This document shows positions 1-11,369 of a DNA stretch of 64,000 bases, piece by piece. Position 1 is the stretch's first letter. Every line of letters starts with the position of its first letter. Made by a program: the position numbers and the translations under genes. Source of the stretch: Ahaetulla prasina (taxonomy: Eukaryota; Chordata; Lepidosauria; Squamata; Colubridae). The stretch spans positions 37,176,435 through 37,240,434 of the forward strand of contig NC_080541.1 in NCBI RefSeq assembly GCF_028640845.1, read 5' to 3'. The notes beneath the pieces were generated by a model. That model saw only the letters and a program-made list of their open reading frames with translations, was not told where the DNA came from and made no database searches.

Positions 1-1360
1 TTGAAAATGCTGTATATTTAATGGTCAAAAATGGTAGGAAGCAACGTAATGTTTCTTTTAAAAAGTCTCAACTAGCCTTTATGTTTACTTATTCATGTTA
101 TTAGCACCCACATTCCAGTTTAGAAAATAACATTAAAAAGGTTTTATATATACTAATCACTATAGAAAGAACATGTGTATGTTTTTATGGGCACATGTAT
201 ACATGTGCAAACAGATATCCACAAACAGATTAACTTATAATTCAAGAGCTTTCTAAGGTAGGTTCAAAATATTCCATGTAGTCAAAAGTTTCATTTTGCA
301 ATTAAAGTACAACAAATATGTATTCAAGTTGAATTCTCCCATAATATACCTGGATTGTTGGTTTATTGATTGATTCAATTCATAAGCTGCCTCTTCACCA
401 ACAAATGATGTTCACCCATGGATTTTTTTGCCCACCAAAGTTAAACCGTCTTCCAAGTTGAAAGGGCATAAGCAAAATTAATATTTCAGACCATTGACTT
501 GAATGGGAGTACAAATGCTTACCCAGGTCTATAAGTGAGGAGCTATAGGTTCAGTAATAGAGAAGTAGTTATAAATCCATGTTGAAATAAGGTTGATCAG
601 AGGTACCACTTAATGGGACATAATGTTGATAATTTATAAGGCACACATGAATATGTCTAGTGTACTTTCAGCCACATGTACACTTGTCCACACAAACAAA
701 AGAAGTAAACATATTGCTCTGGTTGACTACAAATGCAAAGCAAGCAATCAGAAATGCAAGCAAATTATAGAAAAACAATTAAACAATTAAAGGAAGCAAA
801 GATTATCTAGCTGTGTACAAACTTGGAAAAGATATGGTCTTTGGGGAGCTGTTTTGTTGACAGAAACAAATACTCAGCAAATGAATGAACAGCACCTGGA
901 AAATGAAATTACTTGCTCTGTTTATGAACTGCCAATTAGAATTTAACACTGCTGGCATCATGGACAAATCAATGTAGTTTTCTTGACTGTGATACACAAG
1001 TTGGTTTGCCACTGTTTTTGTAGGACATTTTTCAAAACAGAAGTTACAAAATTGTTACTAAATTTTGTAGAATTTATCTTCAAGGTAGATGTTATATTAA
1101 ATAAAGCACTTATTTAAAGATTTTGGACATTAGTATGAAAGACTGAATATTAGGCAATTTAATTTAAGTATGCAGACATTTTTCTTTCATGATTCATTCA
1201 GTTGTGGAATATCCCCAATACAGTTTCAACTAGGTTTACTTATCATTTCTTGACTTTTTTTCCTTATCATTAAAAAAAAGAAAGACTTGTTAAAGAGGAA
1301 GCCAAATGCACCATGCCCTTGAGGAGGGCATGTCAGTTTGCAACTTCTTTGTATAGGGAC
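1..1360. other. AT-rich stretch, no feature recognised
   Basis: AT-rich sequence on both strands with no repeat family I can name. The one open frame (803-1012, minus, 69 codons) has low-complexity composition and no recognisable motif, so I do not call it a gene. Confidence 0.6.
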
Positions 1361-1571
1361 CAGGGATGGATTCTACTTACCTTTACTACCGGTTTGCATC
1401 ATGCCCGTGTGTGTGTGAGTGAGTGGAGTGAGTGAGCGTGTGCGCTCTTCTGCATGTGCGCTCTTCTGCGCAGAAGAGTTTTGATGACGTTTGGGTCAGT
1501 AGGCGGAGCCTTCCGCCGGTTTTACTACCGGTTCTATAGAACCGGTCCGAATCGGGGGCAACCCACCATTG
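1361..1571. mobile_element. hAT-like MITE, related to the ACCGGTAGT family
   Basis: Starts CAGGGATGGATTC and ends AACCCACCATTG, an imperfect terminal inverted repeat, with ACTACCGG and ACCGGT motifs just inside each end as in the copies at 18157, 23220, 48099 and 57333. Flanking octamers ATAGGGAC and ATGGGAAG match at 5 of 8 positions, a decayed 8-bp target duplication as hAT transposases make. The interior differs from the other copies (GC-rich, GTGTGT and GAGT runs, a perfect 18-bp palindrome at 1461-1478), so this is a separate subfamily. No coding capacity, so mobilisation would have been in trans. Confidence 0.6.
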
Positions 1572-1620
1572 ATGGGAAGAACCCTTGATTGGAAGGAGAT
1601 TGGGATAAGAGGACCTATGA

Positions 1621-1830
1621 CTACAGGTAGTCTTTCATTTAGCAACTGCCTTGTTTAGTGACCATTTGCAGTTATGACAGTGATGCAAAGTAACTTTGCG
1701 ACTAAGCGTCACTTTTAAAACTTCTGCAGGTCTGTAAAACAAAGGAAATTTGAAGTAAGCATAAGCACAATTGGGGTTTCACTTAGTTACTATTTAATGA
1801 TTGAGTGGCCAGTCTCAACTGTCAACTCTC
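1621..1830. repeat. decayed copy of squamate interspersed repeat D
   Basis: Contains ACTACAGGTAGTC, TTTAGCAACTG, TTTAGTGACCATTTGCAG and TATGACAGTGATG, phrases that recur in diverged form at 56925-57245 and 37700-38010. From memory this resembles a common snake and lizard repeat built on 'acttacaaccatt' phrases. Its class is unknown to me and the edges are approximate. Confidence 0.4.
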
Positions 1831-1960
1831 CACCACACATATTGATCATCCTCTGTTACAAAATATATGTTTGAAACTAATGCTGGGATGATCAACCATA
1901 GCTCACTTGTTAATTTTTTGCAGGGCCAAGGCTTGCCAGGGCTTAAAGTTTAGTCTATAT

Positions 1961-2094
1961 CAGGAGTGTCAAACTGGCAGCCCATGGGCCGGATGTGTCA
2001 TGTGCAGGCCATACCTACTCTAGCTCCGTGAAGGGAAAAAATGTTGTGATACATCACGTGATGGCAACATGATGCAGCAAGTTTGACACCCATG
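1961..2094. mobile_element. hAT-like MITE, GTGTCAAACTG family
   Basis: A 134-bp element bounded by CAGGAGTGTCAAACTG and AGTTTGACACCCATG, flanked by GTCTATAT (1953-1960) and GTCTATAC (2095-2102), a 7 of 8 match. The duplication length and CAG...CTG-type ends indicate hAT mobilisation. The NNNTANNN pattern is that of Buster-type hATs. Sister copies lie at 28532, 35473, 36930, 39610 and 40714. Confidence 0.75.
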
Positions 2095-2609
2095 GTCTAT
2101 ACTATAAACTTCTTGAAGATTTTCCTGAGTATCCAAGGTCTTGACAGAATGAAGCCCTACACATGATCTTTCCATTCTCTCCAACATCCATCCATTCCCT
2201 CAATAAGTCTGGAGAGTGGTATTCTCATTTGTTTGAAGGCAATACAGCTTGCCAGGTAATTCAGATCTTAATAAAGAAGGCCAAAGTGACTAGAGAAGAA
2301 GATCAGCATGCAAGCACCATCCTATCCAATGAAGTCAAGAGTGGAATTGAGTTGTGCTTAGATTGTGGCACATGTATTTATATGTTTATTAGCATAAAAT
2401 AGTGGGAAACTTTGGCCCAAGGTTTATGGCATTTGTGGGTCAAATTGTGTTCTACAAAAAGGTCACTGTGGTCTACAAAACAGAGGTTTAGAAGGTCCTA
2501 TGAAGCTTCTGAGGCTTCAAATTGGCTTCCTCAGGCTAACCAAGGCACCCAGTTCAATCCAAACTCTCAGGCATAAAATGAATCTTTAATGTTCATTTTA
2601 GTGATTTGT
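2095..2609. other. no feature recognised
   Basis: Single-copy-looking sequence. A 79-codon plus-strand frame at 2163-2402 has no motif or codon pattern that would mark it as a gene. Confidence 0.5.
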
Positions 2610-2619
2610 ACCTTCTACC

Positions 2620-3030
2620 CGGTACTTTCTACCATAAGGAAGGCTGAACGCCAAAGAATTGAGGCCTTTGAATTATGGTGCTGGAGAAGACTCCTGTGAG
2701 TCCTTGGACTGCAAGGTGATCAAACTGGCCAGTCCTAGAGGAGATCAATCCTGACTGCTCTTTAGAAGGCCAGATCCTGAAGATGAAACTCAAATACTTT
2801 GGCCACCTAATGAGAAGGAAGGACTCACTGGAGAAGAGCCTAATGCTGGGAAAGATTGAGTGCAAAAGAAGAAGGGGATGACAGAGAATGAGGTGGCTGG
2901 ATGGAGTCACTGGATGGAGTCGGTGTGAGCTTTAATGGACTCTGGGGGATGGTAGAGGACAGGAAGGCCTGGAGGAACGTTGTCCATGAGATTGCAATGG
3001 GTTGGATATGACTTCGCAATTAACAACAAC
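2620..3030 (+). mobile_element. BovB (RTE) LINE, 5'-truncated 3' end
   Basis: About 410 bp of a BovB 3' end. The broken reading frame matches the C-terminal reverse transcriptase region seen better at 57984-58415 (FELWCWRRLLR, KMKLKYFGHLMRK), followed by the RTE-type 3' end GACTTCGCAATTAACAACAA. A perfect 10-bp target duplication ACCTTCTACC flanks it at 2610-2619 and 3031-3040, so both ends are original and the copy was truncated when it inserted. Stops and frameshifts make it inert. Confidence 0.88.
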
Positions 3031-3628
3031 ACCTTCTACCTGAGCCACATGTTTTTATTTATAATGGTAATTTTCTTCCTCTATCTCTACATTCTATAAA
3101 ACATAAAACTAGAAAAATCCATCTTGCTGCAGATTGATGTTCAGTTATTATTGAATTTGACAGATTACCATTGCCTTCTTTTCATTATTTCTGGATAAAA
3201 TTATGCTTCAGTTTGTATATTGCATACAAAAAGGAAAAAAAGCTTTTTAAAAAAACTTTTGTGCTGTTGACCACCTGTCCAGAAGCATGATATGAAGATG
3301 TTGTTCAACACTGTCACTTAGGCAGCAATTTTCTCTTGGTATAAAGATTATCCTTGCAGAAAAACATTTCCAATGAAGCAATCCCTTTTTTTTTATTTGC
3401 AATCCCTTGGTACTACCACTTGCTTGTTACTTGCCTCTCAAAGTCTCCTGTGAGGTATCCTTGGCAGATTGTAATATATTAGTTCAAGCAGAGAAGAACA
3501 GAATGATTTCTTGCTGTGAATCATAGGGTAAAATGACAGCTGTGTTTGGCAATGCTAATCAGCCTGTCTGTGAATAGGAGTGCTAGTTTTTAATCTTGAT
3601 TCTGTCTGGCAGTATGTGGACTTCAAAT
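3031..3628. other. no feature recognised
   Basis: AT-rich, no element family or coding frame recognised. Confidence 0.5.
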
Positions 3629-3741
3629 CAGAGGAGTCCAATCTTGGCAACTTGTGGACTTCAACTCCCAGAATTCCCCAGTCGGTCATTCTGGGAATTG
3701 AAGTCCACAAGTCTTAAAGTTGCCAAGCTTGGACATTCCTG
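3629..3741. mobile_element. palindromic MITE, CCAATCTTGG family
   Basis: Long inverted repeat: the left arm runs through GTCCAATCTTGGCAACTTGT and GACTTCAACTCCCAGAATTC, and the right arm returns as GAATTGAAGTCCAC and AAGTTGCCAAGCTTGGAC. Same family as 35336-35463 and 42968-43063. The flanking duplication is decayed (4 of 8). Probably a non-autonomous hAT derivative able to fold into a near-complete hairpin. Confidence 0.65.
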
Positions 3742-4059
3742 CTCTAGACAGAAAATACTTCCTGCTTTTTCCCTTTTCAGAAGACTGAAGAAAAGAAGGT
3801 AACCCTGGACATACTTGCCCAAAGTCAATTAATCTTCTGACAAAAAATGTTACTCTTCTTTAGTTACATCACTTCTATTTTATAAACCTACAAAGTTACA
3901 AAAGTTAGTGGAACTGTTATGACTGGTACAGCTATAACTCTTATGCTTTCAGGTATTTTGACCTGAAAAGGGAAGAAAGAATTTAATAAACTTAATGTAA
4001 ATGTCTATATTATTGTTAGAAGGTACTAACAACAACCACAAGAACCTCCTACTATCCCC
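3742..4059. other. no feature recognised
   Basis: No element family or coding frame recognised. Confidence 0.5.

Positions 4060-4099
<40 letters not shown>
4060..4099. repeat. (AC)n microsatellite
   Basis: About 20 uninterrupted AC dinucleotides. Confidence 0.95.
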
Positions 4100-4100
<1 letters not shown>

Positions 4101-4335
4101 TCCAAACCTTTTTAGAAGGAGGTTCAGAAGCAGATGTAAAAATAGAACTGATATTCTGGTGTTAAAAATATACAGTAATCTCAGTACACCTTAGCTACTG
4201 CTACAAGTAATATTCAGAGATAATCTCTATTAACAGTGTGATCTGAAATAAGAAGGTCAGAACTCTCTAAAAGACATAGATATCCCATCTCCTGTTTCTT
4301 TTTCATGATACACTTGCATCATCAGCTTACACAGC

Positions 4336-4392
4336 AATATTTATTTATTTATTTGTTTATTTGTTTATTATTTATTTATTTATTTATAAATA
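4336..4392. repeat. (TTTA)n-type simple repeat
   Basis: TTTA and TTTG tetranucleotide run. It may be the tail of a decayed LINE lying to its right, but nothing there is recognisable. Confidence 0.8.
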
Positions 4393-5275
4393 AAAGTTAT
4401 TGGCGGCCCATCTTACCATAAGGTAACTCTAAAAATAAATATAGGTAAATATATGTGGGTGCATTAACTTGATATTTCAAGTTCCATACTTTAAAGGGTA
4501 CAGCCAGACAACATAATAGATGCCAAAGATTGTCTCTACAGTGGTTTATTTATGTAATCTATGATAGATGTGACCTTCATTTGTTGAATAAGATTTAGAC
4601 ATGGGCAAACAGCTGAAAAATTTGGCAATGTCCTCACTTCCTATTTTTAGGAAAGATTTCCCAGCATTGTGCAGATCAAATGATTTCAGGTTGTTTGTTA
4701 TATTTTCCCATGAAGTAGATCTTCCTTATAGTGAAGAACTCTTCATTTAATTTACATTAAGCTCTCTACCGCACAACATTGTTACAAATTCATATTTTTA
4801 TCTATTGTATTTAAACTTGTTTAAACATGTTAATAAATTACATTGCATTTTAGCAGCACTTACTCCCTCAAAATACGTGTAGAAAATGCAGTGCTTAATT
4901 TTTTTCCATGGCATTTTTCCTTATGGCAGTTTATTGTACAGTTCCAAATTAATCAACTTCCAACGTTCCGATGGTGAGTTTCCCTACATGTGTAGCCAAA
5001 TTGTCTATGTCTCCAGCATAGAAGTGGTTAGAATCAGCAGACTTGGACAACTTGGAAGTGGTTAGAATCAGCAGACGACTTGTAGGGTAGTTTTCCCCAA
5101 CATGAAGTTAAAGATGTCAAATTCCAGTTCCCAGAATTCCTCATGCAAGCTGGCAAGGCATTCATTATCATTGGCAATGGGACCAGTCAGATGTAGGAAA
5201 CGGCCACACAAGAAGGGAGTCAGCCACACAATAAGTTAGGACTGATACATTCATTCATTAAGCACTCACTCACTC
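4393..5275. other. mostly unstructured, with a 34-bp tandem duplication
   Basis: Nothing recognised apart from a 22-base phrase beginning GAAGTGGTTAGAATCAGCAG at 5021 that recurs at 5055 (period 34), and a weak half-copy of the palindromic MITE phrase (TTCCCAGAATTCCTC) near 5130. Confidence 0.5.
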
Positions 5276-5280
5276 ACTCA

Positions 5281-5515
5281 CTTTTTTTTTAATTTTGTCA
5301 CAACAGTATACGTAAACATCGACATAAAACAACAACACATCATAAAAGAAAAACATATATATAAGTAAATGGGGTGAGGTCAATAGTAGACAGTTTTTGG
5401 TTGAAGTTTTTGGGATTTTGAGTAGAGACTATAGAGTCAGGTAGTGAGTTCCAAGCGTTAACAACTCTGTTACAGAAGTCATATTTTCTGGAATGAAATT
5501 TGAAGCGGTTGACAT
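5281..5515 (-). mobile_element. LINE-B (CR1-group, TTTA-tailed), 3' part of a split copy
   Basis: Minus-strand 3' end of a LINE family seen again at 11337, 17775 and 18946. Diagnostic phrases on the plus strand are TTTTGTCACAACAGTATA, GGGGTGAGGTCAATAGTAGA and AACTCTGTTACAGAAGTCAT. The copy stops at ..GCGGTTGACATTTA, where L2 copy 1 begins, and resumes at about 9926. The encoded C-terminus (better seen at 11535) is the end of an RT protein of the CR1/L2 group. Confidence 0.75.
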
Positions 5516-5549
5516 TTATTTATTTTATTTATTTATTTTATTTAATTTT

Positions 5550-5585
5550 TATACCGCCCTTCTCCCGAAGGACTCAGGGCGGTGT
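5550..5585 (-). other. L2 3' hairpin
   Basis: ACCGCCCTTCTCCCGAAGGA then CTCAGGGCGGT (about 5553-5583): arms ACCGCCCT and AGGGCGGT can pair, next to the TTTA tail. The same structure occurs at about 60081-60111. A 3' stem plus short tandem tail is the usual recognition region for the RT of CR1/L2-group LINEs. That role is inferred here. Confidence 0.75.
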
Positions 5586-5725
5586 ACAGGCATAATAAAA
5601 ACCAGCAATACAATATACAAATTTAAAATCCAATTTAAAAAACTTATTTAAATTAGCCCAATGATTAAAATTTACTCTACTAAAACCCCATTAAAATTAA
5701 TAAATTTAAAATTTAAAATCCCAAT

Positions 5726-8700
5726 TTAAGCCAGCCCCGCGCGGATAAAAAGGTGAGTCTTGAGTTCGCGACGAAATGTCCGAAGGTCAGGAATTTGGCG
5801 TAAGCCCGGGGGAAGCTCGTTCCAGAGTGTGGGAGCCCCCACAGAGAAGGCCCTTCCTGGGGCCGCCAGCCGACATTGTTTGGCGGACGGCACCCTGAGA
5901 AGTCCCTCTCTGTGGGAGCGTACGGGTCGGTGGGAGGCGTATGGTAACAGCAGGCGGTCCCGTAAGTACCCAGGTCCTAAGCCATGGAGCGCTTTAAAGG
6001 TCATAACCAACACCTTAAAGTGCACCCGAGAGGCCACAGGCAGCCAGTGCAGTCTGCGCAGGAGCGGTGTTACATGGGAGCTACGTGTAGCTCCCTCTAT
6101 CACCCGCGCAGCTGCATTCTGGACTAACTGAAGCCTCCGAGCGCACTTCAGGGGGAGCCCCATGTAGAGAGCATTACAGTAATCCAAGCGAGAGGTAACG
6201 AGCGCATGAGTGACCGTGCATAAGGCATCCCGATCAAGGAAGGGGCGCAACTGCCGGACCAGGCGAACCTGGTGGAAGGCCCTCCTGGAGACGGCCGTCA
6301 AATGATCGTCAAACGACAGCCGATCATCCAGAAGGACACCCAAGTTGCGCACCCTATCCTTTGGGGCCAGTAACTCGCCACCAACAGCCAGCCGCGGCTG
6401 CAGCTGACTGAATCGGGGTGCCGGCATCCACAGCCACTCCGTCTTGGAGGGATTAAGCTTGAGCCTGTTTCTCCCCATCCAGACCCGTACAGCCTCCAAA
6501 CACGGGACAGCACTTCAACAGCTTCATTGGGGTGGTCCGGGGTGGAAAAGTACAGCTGAGTGTCGTCAGCGTACTGCTGGTATCTCACCCCGAAACCACT
6601 GATGATCTCACCCAGCGGCTTCATGTAGATGTTGAACAGCAGGGCGAGAGAATCGACCCTGAGAGACCCCACAAGTGAGGCCCTCGCGGTCGACCTCTGC
6701 CCCCCTGTCAACACCGTCTGCGACCGATCGGAGAGATAGGAGGAGAACCACCGATATACGGTGCCTCCCACTCCCAATCCCTCCAACCGGCGCAGCAGGA
6801 TACCATGATCGATGGTATCGAACGCCGCTGAGAGGTCTAATAGGACCAGGGCAGAGGAATATCCCTTGTCCCTGGCCCTCCAGAGATCATCCACCAATGC
6901 GACCAAAGCTGTCTCCGTGCTGTATCCGGGTCGGAAGCCGGACTGGAACGGGTCTAGATAGACATCTTCATCCAGGTGTTGGGGTAGCTGTCGCCACGGC
7001 ACTCTCTACAACCTTCGCAACAAAGCGAAGGTTGGAGACTGGACGATAATTAGCCAAAATAGCTGGGTCCAAAGAGGGCTTCTTAAGGAGGGGTCTCACC
7101 ACCGCCTCTTTCAAGGCGGCAGGGAAAACCCCATCCAACAAAGAAGCGTTGATAATCCTCTGGAGCCAGCCTCGTGTCACCGCCTGAGTGGCCAGTACCA
7201 GCCAGGAAGGGCACGGGTCCAGTAAACATGTCGTGCCGTGAAGCCTCCCCAACAACCTGTCCACGTCCTCGGGAGCCACAGGGTCAAACTCATCCCAAAT
7301 GTGCTCAACAAGACGTGCCTCCTCTCCCTCGCTTGGATCATCCCAAATTCGGTCCAGACCGTCCCTCAGCTGAGCGATTTTATCGTATAGATAACCACTA
7401 AACTCCTCGGCTCGTCCCTGCAAAGGGTCATCCCGCACCTCCTGATGTAGGAGAGAGCGGGTCACCCGAAACAGGGCGGCCGGGCGGTTATCTGCCGACG
7501 CAATGAGGGTAGAGGCGTAGGAGCGCCTCGCTTCCCTCATTGCCACTAGGTAGGTCCTAGTATAGGTCCTAACTAGTGTCCGATCAACCGGGCGACTGGA
7601 CCTCCAGGTGCCCTCTAGGCGTCTTCTCCGCCGTTTCATCTCCCTCAGCCCCTCGGAGAACCAAGGGGCCGGACGAGATCTACGCCGGGTCAGAGGCCGC
7701 AAAGGCGCGACACGATCCAGGGCCCCGGCCGCGGCCTGCTCCCAGGCCACGACCAGTTCCTCAGTCGTGCCGTGGGCCAGATCCTCAGGGAATGGCCCAA
7801 GCTCCGTCTGGAACCTCTCAGGGTCCATCAGGCGCCTGGGACGGAACCACCGTATAGGTTCCGTCTCCCTGCGGTGGTGAATAGCGGTTCGGAAGTCTAG
7901 GCGAAGGAGAAAATGATCCGACCATGACATTGGTTCTGTTACTAAATCATCTAATACCAGATCATTTAACCACTGTCCAGAGATAAAAATCATATCTAGC
8001 ATGCCTCCCCCTGTGTGCGTAGGGCCATCATTTACTCGAATCAGGTCCAAGGCCGTCATGGAAGCCTGGAACTCCCGAGCTGCCGTTGATGACAGGCCAG
8101 CCGATGGCAAGTTGAAATCCCCCATAACTATAAGTTTGGGGGTCTCAACCGCCACAGCAGCCAGTACCTCCAACAGCTCGGGCAGGGCTGTGGTCACGCA
8201 GCAAGGAGCCAGGTACGCGATCACCAAGCCCAACTGATTCCTATAGCCCCAGCGCACACAGAGGGATTCGCAGCCAGCAATCTGAGGAACAGTGGTCTCC
8301 CTCGGCTCTAGATCTTCCTTAATAACAACCGCCACCCCCCCACCCCTACCTTGGACTCTCGGCTGATGAAATGCTCGGAAGCCTGGAGGCACATCTCAAC
8401 AAGGGGACCCCCTCAGGGCCCAACCAGGTCTCCGTAATGCCCATGAGGTCCGCGGACCTCCCTGAATAAGGTCACAAATCAGGGAGCCTTATTAACCACG
8501 GACCGGCATTACATAACATCAGCCAAGGTCCAAGCTCTGAGGATCATGGCCACCCGAGGAACGGGTAGGGACTGAGGGGCCGGAGCACGTGATCGCTCTC
8601 AAACTTGAGCACGTGCCCCATAACTCGACACGCCCATCCCCCGCCATATCTGCCTCTCCACTTACCGTACAGATCGAACAGCCCTCTAAACCTGGAACGT

Positions 8701-8779
8701 CCTCCCCTGCCTTCAGACAAGATGGCGAATGTCGCGAACTAGCACAGGGGCTGGATCCTCCCGACGGGTCCTCCCCCAC
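5726..8779 (-). pseudogene. L2 ORF2 (endonuclease-reverse transcriptase), broken copy
   Basis: Four minus-strand pieces in different frames. 8519-8779 carries the region just before the endonuclease. 6968-8392 (474 codons) holds most of the APE-type endonuclease (MGDFNLPSAG, MSWSDHF) and the start of the RT (ANYRPVSN). 6298-7002 (234 codons) holds the RT core (LDLSAAFDTIDHG, YQQYADDTQLYF). 5726-6499 (257 codons) holds the RT thumb and C-terminus, ending KTHLFIRAGLA. The YADD catalytic motif survives, but the VPQGS turn is damaged and at least three frameshifts separate the pieces, so no full protein can be made. In life it would nick DNA and copy its own RNA at the nick. Confidence 0.9.
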
Positions 8780-8879
8780 CCGTCGAATCCCTCCCCTTAA
8801 AAACCCTTATTTAAAAACTATTTAAAACCCCACAAATTCTTCTTAGTCAGATGCCACCTCTCTGGGTCCCAAGACCCTT

Positions 8880-9925
8880 CGTTAAGGTAAGCCCTCGATA
8901 GCTTGAGGCCATTCCTGCGAGGCGGGGGAACCTCGCAGTCGTAGTAGATCGGCAAATGAATATCTCATGGAGAAATAGGCCCAAAAGTCGTGGCAAAATG
9001 TCCATCCTTAGCCGTCAAGATGTACGCCGTCCATGTCTCCACCCCTACGTCGGCAGATTATCCTCTGGACCCAATATGGCCCCACATGCCGCTCTGCTGC
9101 TGTAACAAATTGTCCAAGCCGACCACCTCTCCGTCACTGATGGAATAAAATAGCTCAAAGAGAGGTGAACCGCTGATGACGGTTGCGGAATGTTGGCAGG
9201 GCATAACAAAAGTCAGAGTAGGGGAGAAAGTGATGTTCCAGTCCATGACCATGAGGGGGGGAGGGGGGAGGGGGCGTTGTTCATGCCCATACAAGTCCCG
9301 TCCCAGCACCAAAACTTAATAGCAACCCGAGCACCCGGTGTCCAGCATACCACCATTAACGTCCTCCATCGGTGTTCGGGCGCCTCAGCCTTTGTTTGTG
9401 TCCTTTGTTGGTATCCAGTTGGTATCTGTGGCCACAACGGCCCGAAAACTGCTGATCCATGCCGGGCGTCTCCGCAGGCCCCCCCCAACATGGCCGCCGC
9501 CGTTCGCTGCCTAAGGGCAAAACTCCGGCTCCGTGCTCGGCAGCCGAGAGTTCAATGAGGCCCGCAGACCTCACTCTCGGTAGCCGAGAGAATGACAAGA
9601 CAAGACCGGGGCCCGAAGACAAGCAGCTGGGCGAGCGGCTAAACGGCATCGTAGCCGAGGACTTCCAGCCGCTGTTCAGCCCCCCCCAACATGGCCGCCG
9701 CCGTTCGCTGCCGGAAAACAAACTCCGGCTCCGTACTCGGCAACCGGGAGTTCAAAGAGGCCCAAGGACCTCGCTCCCGGTGGCCGAGAAGATGGCAAGA
9801 TCGGAGCCTGAAGATAAGCAGCTGGGCGAGCGGCTGAACGGCATCGTGGCCAAGGATTTCCAGCCGCCGACTCCACAAGATTTTCAGGAAGCCGCCATAA
9901 CGCGCATGCGCAGAAGAAAATCAAT
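8880..9925 (-). other. L2 copy 1 5' region with hairpin and two 201-bp direct repeats
   Basis: GC-rich region upstream (on the minus strand) of ORF2. It contains a hairpin at 8915-8938 (arms CTGCGAGG and CCTCGCAG), G-rich runs near 9255-9275, and two tandem units whose phrase AACATGGCCGCCGCCGTTCG starts at 9487 and 9688. Repeated promoter units are known from other LINEs, and I infer a promoter role. A short frame near 8825-8895 reads LNEGSWDPERWH and recurs in the other two copies, so part of this region may be a small ORF1. Confidence 0.55.
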
Positions 9926-10062
9926 ATTATTGCGATTGAAGCTGAAGTAGTCTTTTACAAGACTATTGGATATTGGAATAGATGATTCTCTGTGTTAAAC
10001 ACAGGTTATGTCGGAGTCGGCGGAGTTCTAAGTTTTCTAATCCCAGGATTTCAAGTCTGGTG
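9926..10062 (-). mobile_element. LINE-B, upstream part of the split copy
   Basis: Continues the copy broken at 5515: GATTGAAGCTGAAGTAGTC and GATTTCAAGTCTGGTGG match the order and orientation of the family at 19320-19400 and 11845-11865. It fades into unmatched sequence after about 10062. Confidence 0.7.
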
Positions 10063-11336
10063 GTATATCTTCTTCATTTTTATATCTTGTTCGTTCACTC
10101 ACTCATTCATTCATTCATTCAATTTAATCTATTAGTAGAATTCTTGGTACTACCTCTTCCATTCCTAGAACAACATTGGGAGCCTAGGAAATAATAACCT
10201 GCACATAGTCATCAAATATGTAACAATGGTTGGGAGGCCACTTGAATTTGTATTGTGTGGTCCTAGTTCAACATACTGTATGTTGCCTACTGTAATATAC
10301 TGACTTGTGTAGAAGGGGAGCATGGAAGCCATATATTCTAATATTGTTTCTTGTATCATAACAGAATTACTACTTTTCTTTTACTACTGTAAAAGCTCTT
10401 CCATAATTGCATACCTGATGTTTGCTTTACCTGTCCCTTTTTTCCCTTACCTAATTTCATTGTCTTCTCCTGGGAAAAATATATGTACGGTTATATTGTA
10501 CTTTAATTAAACTAAAAGAAGATAAAAAAAAAGAAGCCTTAGTTTTGCTAATCAGGAAGCTGTCCTTCAAATGAACAAGAATGTCAAAGACAGGTATAGG
10601 AGGAGCATCTACCCAGAATCTAAAACTATACCTAAGAGATATTTCTATCATTGCTTCATGTAATGTATAGATAGCACTTAACTGTATGGAGAAATTCTCT
10701 CATACATGCTTTGTGTTATGAATCAATAGTTGCTCAGTAGCAAAGGTTATTGTGACACATCAGCAATGCCCAGGAGAATCAAAATTCCAGAACTGATTTG
10801 ACAAGAAATATGTCGGCTAGGTAACCTCTGAATAATAAATGGCACCAAAACAGTACCTAACTCTATTCATCATTTATTTGTATCACAAAAACTTTACAAT
10901 ATTTTTATGAGAAGCAATTTGATATTGTACAACTTTCAGTTTATTTATCACTTCATTAAAATGTTTACATCATATTGCCCATCAAAGTAAATATAAAATC
11001 TTTCTTGAGCTGGTGTCCATATATGCTATACACCAACATTCAAGTTTTAGTCAGAACTACATATTGTGAACCTTGTGTCATTCTATCCATACTTACCCTG
11101 TATTTTCAAAAAAAATTAAGCATTGCAGCAAATGCCAACAACATCTTGTGACTATGTTTCAAAGATATTAGAACTTGTGTAAGGACTGTATACTTAGAAT
11201 TTCTCCGAGCCTGAAAAATTAAAGTTGGTTGAAGAACATTGAAGATCATTGAAGAATCGAGAGAGTTTTCAGTAGTAAATATCTGGATCTTCTAGACTTT
11301 GTAAATCAGCAACATGAGAGAAGCACTGCTGTACAC
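10063..11336. other. no feature recognised
   Basis: AT-rich. A short TTCA run lies near 10092-10120. Small frames at 9982-10651 have simple composition and no motif. Confidence 0.5.
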
Positions 11337-11338
11337 AT

Positions 11339-11369
<31 letters not shown>

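Larger units (their letters stand above)
5516..9925 (-). mobile_element. L2-type LINE copy 1, nearly full length, with 5' region
   Basis: About 4.4 kb on the minus strand, from a (TTTA)n tail and 3' hairpin (5550-5585), through a broken EN-RT frame (5726-8779), to a GC-rich 5' region with two 201-bp direct repeats (9487-9888). Copy 3 at 60061 matches it closely through most of its length but lacks the outer 5' region. It interrupts LINE-B (5281-5515 and 9926-10062). The flanks show no obvious target duplication, and about 27 bp of LINE-B appears missing at the site. GC content is well above the surroundings. The outer 5' border is inferred from where LINE-B resumes. Confidence 0.85.

Noticed and set aside
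9459..9950. 163-codon plus-strand frame across the L2 5' repeats
   Set aside because: It is antisense to the LINE. Its repetitive protein (EDKQLGERLNGIVA twice) simply mirrors the 201-bp DNA repeats, and it runs out into LINE-B sequence.
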